64,000 nucleotides of DNA from Dryas octopetala (taxonomy: Eukaryota; Streptophyta; Magnoliopsida; Rosales; Rosaceae): positions 15,913,738 to 15,977,737 of the forward strand of contig OY992833.1 of the NCBI GenBank assembly GCA_963921425.1, given 5' to 3'. The translations under genes and the position numbers were made by a program. Positions 23,071 to 33,099 of this stretch are shown piece after piece; the first letter of the stretch is position 1; every line of letters starts with the position of its first letter. The notes under the pieces are model-generated. The model searched no databases and was not told where the DNA came from. It worked only from the letters and a program-made list of their open reading frames with translations.

Positions 23071-24255
23071 AATGCTTTAACAAACTTACAGTTGCTGACT
23101 CCACAAACACAATCCCATACAGATTCAAATGAGCTTTAACCTTTAGTAAAAGCACAAAAAAAGACAACTGAAATAGGTAACAGAGCTTTACCTCTATTAG
23201 TTTCCAATCACTAAAAAAAAAAAAAGTAAAATAAGTCAAGTATGGCAATGAAAAGGGACTAGCTTAACTAAAATAAAAAATAAAAGATAAACTTTACAAT
23301 ACATGAAAATGTATGGTAATTCCTACAATCAGTCATCAATGGTGACAAAGTGGAGCTCAAAGAACCAAATTTGATCCCTCCAGACATTTAAAATCATTAC
23401 CCACTTAAAACCATAACACCCAAGAGTAAAAAACAGAGAAATAACTTAAAATAGAAACTCTATAAAAAGAGAAACTTAATTAAGATCCAGACTTTAATTC
23501 TTATCTTCTTTTTCATCATCTTCTTGTTCTAGCTTGCATACAATACAAGCTAGAAGAAATACTAAAGCCCACTTCCGAGAATCACCATTCACCAATACAA
23601 ACAGAGACAAAGTACTATTACAAAAAATATTAGATTTTGCTTTCTTACATCTGAATCAGCTTTTGATTTTGAAGGAACAAGAAGAAAGATAAGGGAAGTA
23701 CCTTGAAACGCTCTATGCTAAATAAAGATCACTTAAAATATTTAGCTGTATCACAATCTGAGTAAGAATGCACGTCATCTTTATTTTGATCATAACCAGA
23801 CAACAACAAGAAACATGACACACTACAAAACTGGGATCTTGTGCAGTTCATCTCCCATCTAAATTTAGAAATTGACAGCCCCATCTAGAGTTCATCAATC
23901 ATAACCTTCACAAAAACAAAGTACTAAAAAAACCAATATGAGCCTCATTGACCAAGCTATTAATAACAATTTTTTTTTTTTTCTATCGATATATCTTCAA
24001 TCAAACACAACAAATCCCAAAAGGAAAAAAACATACAAATAATTATCAAAAGCTCCTAACTATCCAAACTCACATACACAACCTTCTAAAACATCAACCA
24101 AGTTAATTCTAATTCCAAAAATTAAACCACCTGGGCAGCATGACAAATAAAATTCACATACAACGCTCATAAAATAAAAGGAGTAAAACATAAATTAGCT
24201 TCCACACTAAGATTAAACACAAGCAGACTAATCAAAACCCAAAAATCAAACTTGC
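23071..24255. other. CACTA interior, no gene recognised
   Basis: AT-rich DNA upstream (minus sense) of the PAP fragment. It may be captured intron or promoter sequence of PAP or RABA, but no exon could be found. Confidence 0.4.
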
Positions 24256-24343
24256 CTGTAGAGTTCGATTTGCCCACACCAGAGTCTCTGATCAACACGA
24301 TCTTGAACAGATAGTCGTACTCGTGTTCCACTCTACTTGCCAT
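24256..24343 (-). pseudogene. Captured first exon of a RABA (Rab11-type) small GTPase
   Basis: ATG at 24343 opens MASRVEHEYDYLFKIVLIRD followed by SGVGKSN. This matches the N-terminus and P-loop of plant RABA GTPases (normally GDSGVGKSN). The glycine before the Asp is Arg here, and after KSN the sequence leaves the family and soon loses the frame. The switch regions and later G motifs were not found. It is a captured exon 1 fragment inside the CACTA, possibly with its own 5' leader (24344-24480, pyrimidine-rich on the minus strand). Confidence 0.8.
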
Positions 24344-24959
24344 ACAGCCTCTCCTCTCCGATTTCAGAAATCACAAAATCACAACTTAGCCCTAAAAATG
24401 AAAATCAAAAGCCCTAGAAAACGAAAATAAAAAAACATAAAGAACCTAACCTTGAATCAGTAAACGAAATAGAGAGACATAGAGAGAAAGAGAGGAAGGA
24501 GTATTTAACGACGCTCTTGACCTTCGTTCATCACCGGATCTAAAAGAAACCTAGAAAGAACAGAAGATCCAAGCATAGAAAAATGGTGGGCAAACGGACC
24601 CTTATTATTAGACTACAAAACCCTCACTGACCATTTATCACCACAAGTGTAATCAAAGAGAAAAAGCAGAATGAAAAGAGATTACTTGTGACTAGAATTT
24701 GTTTTTCTCAGACCCATTAAACTAGAGGGCGAGGTGAGAGGCAGCTTTTGGGTTTCGATGGAGGACGATCGAGACTGAGAAAGAAAAGAGGGCGATGACG
24801 AGGGCGAGGGCGAGGGTGAGGTCAGAGGGCGAGGGCGAGGTCGATTGAGGGGAGGGTGTGAGAGAGATAGAGAGTAGGACAATAGAAGAGAAAGTCTGAT
24901 AGTGAGAGAGGGAGCAGATCAAGAGGGTTTGAGAGAGAGAGAGAAGGTTTGTATGTGTA
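24344..24959. other. CACTA interior, GA-rich, no gene recognised
   Basis: Purine-rich plus strand with GAGGGCGAGGGCGAGG-type imperfect repeats (24780-24840). Serine/leucine-rich minus-strand frames here are products of the low-complexity sequence. It could be the 5' leader of the captured RABA exon. Confidence 0.4.
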
Positions 24960-25221
24960 AGTGATAGGGGAGGACACAGATCGAGAGGATTAATGAAAAT
25001 ACTGTAGCACCGGTTTTTTTCATTTTCTTTCACATACACAACGGTCACAACTAATAAGTGTTGTCTAGGCTAGTTCATAAAATCTATCCCACAAAAAAAG
25101 ACTGTATTTCATGCATAAATACAACAGTTTTTCTAAAAACTGTTATGCTTTAAAATTACACAACAGTTTTAAAACAACCGTTATGTAAGTAGTGTCGTCT
25201 ATTTATATTATTGTAGTAGTG
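24960..25221. repeat. CACTA right sub-terminal repeat region
   Basis: Contains ACAACGGTC, GTGTTGTCT, CAACAGTTTT and AACCGTTATG variants in both orientations, mirroring the left side, and ends TTGTAGTAGTG. Confidence 0.7.
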
Positions 25222-27578
25222 AACAACTAGGCCAAGAACCAAGTCAAGAACCAAATGAAGATGTAACAAACATTTATGATCCTTGCCAATGGAAAAACAT
25301 CAATACAAACATAAGAAATTTATTAGTGGAAAGAGGTCCCATTAAAGACTTTGAATTCAATTTTCCTAACGATGAAAACTCTAGACATTTCTCTACAAGA
25401 CATTACAATCGGAAATTAGCAAATGGAGAAGAACGTGAAAGAACATGGCTAGTTTATTCAAAAGAGTTGGATAGAGTATATTGTTTTTGTTGTAAGCTAT
25501 TTAATTCAAAGACTAGTAGAAGTCAATTGGCTAATGAAGGATATAAAGATTGGAAAAATCTTAGTGAAAAGCTAAGAAGTCATGAAGCAAGTATTGAACA
25601 TGTGACTAATATGGGTAGTTGGATTGATTTAGAATTAAGATTGGAAAAAAATAAAACAATAGATAAAAAATTACAAGAACACATTAACAAAGAGAAAGAG
25701 CATTGGAAAAAAGTATTATTAAGAATTATTGCAGTTGTAAAAAATCTTGCTAAAAACAATTTGGCATTTCGTGGAAAAAATGAGAAGATATATCAAGAAA
25801 ATAATGGAATTTTTTTAAGCTTTATCGAAACAATTGCAGAATTTGATCCAACAATGGAAGAACATCTTGAACGTATAAAAAATGGTGATGTTCATAATCA
25901 TTATCTTGGTCATAACATACAAAATGAATTGATAGATATGTTAGCATGTGCAATTAAAATTGAAATTCTTAAAAAAGTTAAAGAGGCAAAATATTTTTCA
26001 GTTATACTTGATTGCACACCAGATATAAGTCATCATGAACAAATGTCTCTTATATTGCGTTGTGTGGATCTTTCAAAAAGTCCAATAACTATAGAAGAAT
26101 TCTTTTTAGGATTTTTAAAAGTAGATGATACATCAGGAAAAGGACTTTTTGATGAACTTATAAGTGAAATAACAAATCTTGGACTTAATATTAATGACAT
26201 AAGAGGACAAGGATATGATAATGGATCTAACATGAAAGGGAAAAATCGAGGAGTACAAAAAAGATTGTTAGAAATAAATCCAAGAGCATTTTACACTCCA
26301 TGTGGTTGTCATAGTCTTAATCTTGTACTTTGTGACATAGCCAATTCTTGTTCTAAAGCTAAAACATTTTTTGGAGTGTTACAACGTGTGTATAAATTAT
26401 TTTCTTCTTCACCTAAGCGGTGGAAAATTTTTGAAGATAATGTAACTAGTTTAACTGTTAAAGCATTGTCACAAACACGTTGGGAAAGTCGTATAGCAAG
26501 TGTCAAAGCAATAAGATACCAAGCTCCACAAATTAGATATGCTTTACTCCAAGTAGCAAAGCTTAGTGACTTAGATCCCATATCAAAAAGTGAAGCCGAA
26601 ACATTATCAACATATGAGATTGAAAACTTTGAATTTTTATTGGGCATGATTATTTGGTATGACATATTATTTGCTATTAACTCTGTTAGTAAAAACTTGC
26701 AATCCAAAGACATGCATATTGATGTTGCCATACACCAATTAAAAGGTTTGATTTCTTTCTTTGAAAAGTATAGGGAAAATGGATTTGAATCTGCGCGCTT
26801 TGATTTCAGCTAAAGAGATTGCACTTGAAATGGAAATAGATCCTATTTTTCGTGAAAAACGTAAGGTTTATAGAAAAAAACAATTTGATGAGAATGTGAA
26901 TGATGAAACAACTCAATCAGCTGAGGAGTCTTTTAGAGTTGAGTATTTTTTATATATAATAGATCATGCTATTTCTTCACTTCAAAGTAGGTTTGAACAG
27001 TTTCAAACATATGAACAAGTTTTTGGTTTCTTATATGATTTGAAAATTTTAAAGTCATTAGTCAATGATGATTTGAAAAGTAAGTGTCTTCATCTTGAAG
27101 AGTTTTTAAAAGATGGCAACACTTCTGATATTGATGGATTAGATCTTTTTCAAGAATTAAATGTTTTAAGAGAAATGTTACCAACAGAAACAAAAACTCC
27201 AATTGAACTACTCAATTTTATTGCGAGGTTTGATTCTTTTTCAAATGTTTGGATTGCATATAGAATATTATTGACAATACATGTAACTGTTGCTTCTGCA
27301 GAACGAAGCTTTTCAAAATTAAAACTAATAAAAACTTATTTACGGTCAACTATGTCACAAGAAAGATTAAATGGGTTAGCTATGTTATCTATTGAAAAAA
27401 ATTTGGTAAAACAATTGGAATATAAAAATTTAATCACTAATTTTGCATCTCAAAAAGCAAGAAGATTAATTTTTCAATAATTTTTTTTTTAAAAATATTT
27501 TTGAATAATATATTTAGAAGGCCTCTTTGTAGTTTCGCCTTAGGCCTCACTTTTTATTGAGCCGCCACTGCACCACAC

Positions 27579-28034
27579 AATGCCCCCTGGCCCCTACCAC
27601 CACCCAGGCCTCCTGCGCGGCAACGTCGGCTCTCGCACCTACGGCAAATTTGAAATCCATAATCGAATGAGAAATCGAGAGCTTGAAAAATCACGATCGC
27701 ACTACGAATCAAAAATGTGTATTTATGATTTGGCATGCAGCCTTTATATATGAATGATGAGTAATGGAGGCTCACTTGATTTTGGATCTTAATTTGAGCA
27801 TGTCTCTTAGAGCTAATTCAGAGTATTTTGGGAAATTTCGTTAAAAAGTAGAAATTGCATATATACATGTGGATGTGTGTTCATAAATTGACATGTTGAT
27901 GTTATTTATACATGATATAACAGTACGTACTAGAGGGTTTTGTAGATAATTAGAGGTTGATCATCTTTGTTTGTTCTACATAGATTACTCATTATACATG
28001 TACCACACAAGTAAAGGATGTAGGCTATGATAAA
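27579..28034. other. Flank between the hAT element and the GLR pseudogene
   Basis: 27579-27714 is GC-rich without a recognisable gene. From about 27715 it matches the downstream flank of the truncated GLR copy (9523-9841) and is thus the duplicated GLR 3' flank. Confidence 0.6.
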
Positions 28035-31000
28035 TTAGGTACATGCATGGATAGATGAATCACTATGCAGTACTGATTCATTTTCATAATTAGCATCATC
28101 AACATTATTGTTCTCCACTGTTTGGTTGGAAGTCCCAGAATGGTTGATCTGCATACCATTAGCTCCACCAGGTGGAGCTCTTATGGCTTGATCAGCAGGC
28201 TCCTGAGGAGCATCTACAGCATTTACTCTAGAGTCTCTTCGCTTCAAATGACGAGAGGTGACATCTTTCTCGTCAAAATGCCTTCCCATTTCAACCACTT
28301 TGGACCAAAATGAGCTCTCTGAACTCTTGGAGCTCCTCAAAGTAGGCCAATATGAGCACAGGAAGTGGTACATGTGCGTCAGAAGCGAAAAAATGGATGC
28401 CACACCTGCTATGATGAAGAGGCCTCCAAAGCTGTACACACCAAGACTTGGACCATCTGAGGAAATTTTGGCACTTTGATCCTCACAGGCTGCAGTTTGG
28501 CTTCCAAAGTAGTTGGACTCAATTGAATCCATCTTATTTTTATCTTGAGTGACATTCAAGATTGCCCTTGACATGTAGGAGACCCTCTTCGGAAGGCCTG
28601 ATATGTAAGAAAACAAAAGAATTTAGCATGTTGATGAATATAATAAAATGGTACCACTAGCTGCAACATTGCTGCATATCATTTTGGCTTATGGACTGAT
28701 TTATCTAAAAGAGTTAAGAGTAATGTTAGAGTCAAGGACTACATTTTCTGCAGCATATAAAGACGATGTGTTAATTAACAGTTAACCATGAAAATTGATG
28801 TAATAAGCAGACATGCATCGACTGTCTCATCAGAGGCTCTTAGCTAGCTAATGTGCTCCTTTTAACATCTTCCAAAGAATAATACAATCAAAGAAAAGAG
28901 GGAACTCACAAAGCCGAATCCATCAGTTTTGTAAGTTGGTCCAACCATGGTGTACTTAGAACAATTCTTTGCAAGGAACAGCTTGAGGTAAGGGATTTCA
29001 TAAAAAATAGCAGCAACTCCACCATTGTTGTTTCCTTTGGATAGTGCATCATGGTACTCCTGAATGGTTTCAAAAGGCTTCAACTTGGACTCATCAAACT
29101 TTAAATTTTCGATCAGAAACCCTTTAATAAAGGAATTATTTTGATATCCTACATAGTAACCATTCCTTTGGATCTCTTTAATTATATCGGTAAATGCAGG
29201 CTGCAATTTTTGCACTGTTAATATTGAGGCTAAGCTTGCAGTGTAACTTTGTGTCAGGATCATACCACAAAAACCCATATAATCAGCACTAATCTTGACC
29301 AACTGGTCAGCACTTTCTCCTCTACAGCATTATAAAATTAAGCATTGTCAGTAAACATGCTTCACTTAGCATTTTCACATGTTAGAATTTGTTATTCTGA
29401 AGAAAGAAAACTTCAATAAAAAACAAACATATGCTTCTGTGAGGACAAGAGAATTTACTGTGAGCAAAGACAAGGGTTGAAAAGGAGAACCAGAATATCA
29501 TGCCAAGTTGTTCATGTGGAGGACCTCTAAACTCGGGTTCACCCGATGTTCAAGAACCCATATCACAAAACCTGTACATATGAAGGCTGCCCCAGTTGTC
29601 AACCAAAGATCCAAGCTTAGTGGCTTCAAGAAAATCCAAATATTATTTCTTTCATTATCTTCCATCAAAACCACCATTGACACTCCTGATTCGGAATAAG
29701 GCAATGTAAAATCTACATATAATGAGTGATTAGCTACAATAGTTGTGTCTCCCACCACAGCATCATATTTCTGCATTTAAACTCACAATTAAGTGAAAAG
29801 TGAGAGGATCATCATCAATTTATGGGGTAATTGATTTGTAAACTAACATGACTTACCTGTTTGATTTGGTAAAGAAGACTATCATAAGTCCCACTGAAGG
29901 GAAAAAATTCATGGGGAAAGGGAAATGGTAGTTGAGCTACTGCAGCAAAGAACACATCTGCAGCGAATCCGGATATGTTATTGTTCTTTTCCACTTTTAG
30001 GAATTCATTGAAACCTTGTTTCAATGGAACTCCAATCCTCAATTTTTTTGTTGCAGGCTGGTTTGTAGTAACCCCTGGCCAGATTGGTTGCTTGAGTTTG
30101 TTCTTTAAATCTGATTTTGCTGCTTGATGATCACTACTGTCATTCAGGTCTCGCGAAAGTCTTTTTTCTGGGTTAGCCCAATACCCAATACCCAATAATC
30201 CTTTCTTTTTCCCCTATCACATTGAATATCTCAAAGGTTGAAGCTTCTAACTGTCTCTTGACCAAATTGAAATTCCCACTGAGGCTTTAAAATTTTGAAC
30301 TCAGGATTGCCTCAAGTAGATTTTTACCCATGTCACTTGTTCTCAAGCTTGCATGATTGACTCTACCTGTGCTAACATTTTGCTTCAAGAAGCTGGAATT
30401 TGCTATTCCTACCTTCTCCGCCGCCATAGCCAATGCCCAAATTGTATCATATGCCCACAATGCAAAGAGATTTATGCCAGTAAAATTGTTTGGTTTGCTC
30501 AATGTGAATCTTTTCCATCTTAATTTGAAATCTTCAAGATCTTTTGACATTGGTAGATATGGCCTTACTCCCAATACACCTTGCATTGAATCCATGGCTT
30601 TCGAACCCACAGGATCTAACAAAGTCGATAACCCTTTTGTAACAATCCATGCATACCCTTCACTCATCATTCCTGCCTTATTTGTTAGTACAAAGAATTT
30701 TGACCCAAATGAAGCAGTCATATGCACCAGAAATATTCTTGTTGGCATTGATTTCAACTTTTCAAGCTCCTTTAGAATATCAGAATCATTAGAAGATGGG
30801 GGAATGACACTTCTGTAAGGTACTCGAGCATCAGCCTCTTGGAAAGCATCTATCAAGTATGGAATTAAACCATTGCCATAATCTGTGTCTTCATGGATGA
30901 GAACAACTTCCAACCAACTATAAGCTCCAATGATGGCGGCTATGGCTTGCACTTGAGCAGAGTCATCAAAGGCTGTCCGAATGAAAAATGGGCTGTGGGA

Positions 31001-31591
31001 TGGAGAAAGAGATGGACTTGTGGCAGAAAAGGAAATGATGGGAACTTGAGCCTCTCTGCCAAGCTCTATCACAAACTTTGCTTCTGCTGAACTTTGAGGA
31101 CCGATAATGGCGTGCACTTTCTCTTTCTTTATCATACGAAACGCTGCATATTCAATAGAGTGGTGAATGAATTCAATTACGAAAAAGAACAATATACAAG
31201 GGAATGAATTCAATTAGATAAAATGTTGACACAGAGAGTTTCGTAATGCCTAAGTTACCACCACATTTTAGCACTCTGCTTCAATCATTCACCAAAAATA
31301 TAAGGCAGATCAAAAGATGTGTTTTTGACCTTCAAATGCTGCGAAAACAACATCATCTTTCGAATCCCGGGTGTGAAGAGCAAGCTTTGTTCGATAATGA
31401 GCATTCTTAGCATAAAAATCTGAGAGTGCCATGGCCATACAGCTCTCTGCCATTACTCCCACTGGGGAGTTTCGATTAAGAACTACCCCCACCGGGACTC
31501 GTATAACCTCCTTCGACATCAAAGGCTCAATCCCACCAAGGCTGAACAAAAGAACGAAGAAGAAAGAAGGAAGGTGCTTCTGGTTTGCCAT
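28035..31591 (-). pseudogene. GLR pseudogene, clade II type, five exons with several lesions
   Basis: Exons: 31591-31330, 31143-29857, 29770-29459, 29321-28910 and 28597-28035, the same structure and phases as the gene at 1053-6081. The start MANQKHLPSFFFVLLF aligns with the signal peptide of that paralog; an in-frame ATG at 31618 is less likely. Domains are all visible: HAIIGPQSSAEAKF, LRIGVPL, LWLTTGAAFICTGFVIWVLE, LTQSYTASLASIL, VYSFGGLFIIAGV. Lesions: an in-frame TAA in exon 2 (about 30289-30287), a 7-bp tandem duplication (TATTGGG unit, about 30178-30199), a one-base deletion in exon 3 (about 29536-29541, after HRVNP), a one-base deletion in exon 4 (about 29263-29268, before LTQSYTASL) and a frame change with missing codons at the start of exon 5 (about 28575-28590). 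Not functional as a channel. Confidence 0.9.
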
Positions 31592-32167
31592 TGTCAGGCC
31601 TGCAAGGTTTGGTCTCATGTACTCTCACTGTCTCACATATATATATCACAAGTACCGTCGACATTAATTTAGTTTGTAAAAGCACGAAGAAGGGCGCACC
31701 CACCTCACTTGAGCTCGAGAAGGGATAGCTCTAGGGACCATGGAGGCTGCTTGGAATTCGTCCTAGATATCCACAGACCGCTGCAAGATTTGATCCACTG
31801 TGCTAGACACCGCCATGCAACGAAGAGTTTCTAGTAAACCGTAGATAGTTGTCCCTTATGTTAAGTTCTTTAGGTGAGCCGGATTGTGCATATGTATTGT
31901 CTTAAGAGAAGATTCGACCAATGCACAAGTGTCATTAACGTTCATTCCCCACAATATATGACAAATATGAGCTTTCGAGTGCAGCTAAGAATTAACCCAA
32001 TTGCACCTTAATCACCCTACACTAAGTACTCAAAAGTATTAGTTAATTTCATACAAAACCCCCTTTGGTTTGAAATTATTCTAATGAGACCCTGCTAGTT
32101 TTATTTATGGGTTAATTACATATATCATTTCCAAACTATGTTAAATCCTAAACAAACAACAAAAAAG
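31592..32167. other. Upstream flank of the GLR pseudogene, no gene seen
   Basis: Upstream of the start is a CATATATATATC stretch (about 31634-31647) that may be the old TATA region. Nothing else recognised. Confidence 0.4.
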
Positions 32168-32256
32168 GGAAAATTTTTAAATATGACACATATTTTGGGG
32201 TCAATCCTATTTCAGGACACATATTTAGGTTTGTGTTGATGAAGGGCACTAATTTA

Positions 32257-32448
32257 CAGTGACGGATCCATGAATTTTATCTCGAGAGGTCAAACGCACC
32301 ATTCAGACATTTCGTCGAACAAGTTATGGGCGTGCTTACAGAGTTGTAAGTGGTCATTCCAGGGGGTCAAACCAGCGATTTTGGTAAGAGTTTTACAGCG
32401 GGCGATTGGCCAGGCGACCACACTTGTCCCTTAGTGGATCTGTCCATA
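32257..32448. mobile_element. hAT-type MITE (192 bp)
   Basis: Starts CAGTGACGGATCCA; the right end, reverse complemented, is TATGGACAGATCCACT. Flanked by an exact 8-bp duplication, CTAATTTA, at 32249-32256 and 32449-32456. Removing it restores the left arm of the surrounding inverted repeat against its right arm, which proves a later insertion. Confidence 0.88.
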
Positions 32449-32838
32449 CTAATTTAGAATTTATATCAATATAGGACGAACCGTAAGTTATATTACTAAC
32501 TCCGTCCAAATGAGAGATAAATTGGTCTTTTCATGTTAAATAAAATCTTAATTCTATTTCTAAATTACAAAAATAGTAAAACTAAAAAAGATTATTCCTA
32601 AAAAAAATTAAAACTATAAAAGATTTAAATTTAAAAAATTAAAAAAAAATTCAAACTAACAATTAATTAAAAACAAGTAAAACTAAAAAGTATTAAAACT
32701 AATAACAAATAACAAAAAAAAAAAAAAAAAAGGTGCAGGTCCCAGATTGCATAACCCAACCCAGCCGCCCCACCACTTTCCACCTCAAGTGGCCTCCCGC
32801 CGGTGGTAGCCCTATCTGCCGGCGCAACCCCACCCTCC

Positions 32839-32841
<3 letters not shown>

Positions 32842-32907
<66 letters not shown>
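32842..32907. repeat. (TC)n microsatellite
   Basis: About 33 uninterrupted TC units, followed by imperfect pyrimidine sequence to about 32980. Confidence 0.95.
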
Positions 32908-32911
<4 letters not shown>

Positions 32912-33099
32912 CCCTCTTCCTCTCTCTCTCCCTCTCCTTCTTCCTCTCCCTCGATCTACCTCTTTGTCTCTTTCTCTCTATGTCTCAGATAAGCCATTCA
33001 TATCCCAGAAGCTTCCCTTCCTTCAATAGGACTGTCCACATATTCCACCCTGGAACTCGAAGTGATCCTGTGGGGTCCAACACATAGGGTGTTAGCCCA

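Larger units (their letters stand above)
12165..25221. mobile_element. Non-autonomous CACTA (En/Spm) transposon carrying host gene fragments
   Basis: The left end is CACTACAACAATAAAGTTAA; the right end, reverse complemented, is CACTACTACAATAATATAAA. The 3-bp TSD is AAC. Sub-terminal regions (12180-12830 and 24960-25220) carry many direct and inverted copies of an AGACAACGGT/ACCGTTGTCT motif, the usual transposase-binding arrangement. No TNP2-type transposase is present. Inside, all on the minus strand, are a Ulp1-like terminal exon and exon fragments of a PP2A catalytic subunit, a PAP15-like phosphatase and a RABA GTPase. A Copia element later entered the PAP fragment; without it the CACTA is about 7.6 kb. 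Confidence 0.92.
11930..27480 (+). pseudogene. hAT transposase (ZMYM1-like), split by a CACTA element and frameshifted
   Basis: The coding sequence starts at 11930 (MSSRKFESGYEKLKKKKRIE) with a Gln/Glu/Pro-rich repeat (..QEPNQEPIQEHNQEP..), runs to 12164, and resumes in the same frame at 25225 once the CACTA element and one TSD copy are discounted. Recognisable parts, in order: a TTF-type zinc finger (ERTWLVYSKEL..YCFCCKLFNSK), the catalytic region (FSVILDCTPDISHHEQMSLI; GQGYDNGSNMKGKNRGVQ; CGCHSLNLV), and the C-terminal hAT dimerisation region (ASAERSFSKLKLIKTYLRST). About 830 residues in total. A four-base GCGC insertion at about 26793-26798 shifts the frame: the first part stops at 26813, and the rest continues to 27480 in another frame. 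Not functional as it stands; both lesions look young because the rest is clean. Confidence 0.9.
11132..27570 (+). mobile_element. hAT-superfamily DNA transposon (about 16.4 kb with nested insertions)
   Basis: The left end is CAGTGCCGGCTAAGGCC; the right end, reverse complemented, is CAGTGGCGGCTCAATAAAAA. Both flanks carry the 8-bp duplication CACCACAC. Removing the nested CACTA element (12165-25221 plus one TSD copy) leaves about 3.4 kb, a normal autonomous hAT size. It carries a zinc-finger MYM/TTF-type transposase gene broken by that insertion and by a frameshift. A probable 5'-UTR intron runs from the donor at about 11673 (ACTG/GTAAGT) to the acceptor at about 11797 (TTGCAG). Its closeness to a GLR 3' flank suggests insertion into the decayed GLR array. 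Confidence 0.92.

Noticed and set aside
24682..25048. Proline/serine-rich minus-strand frames near the CACTA right end
   Set aside because: They follow purine-rich repeats (GAGGGCGAGG), have no domain, and overlap the probable leader of the captured RABA exon.
32733..33087. Two plus-strand frames with long (SL)n stretches
   Set aside because: Encoded by the TC microsatellite inside the inverted-repeat element; no gene context.
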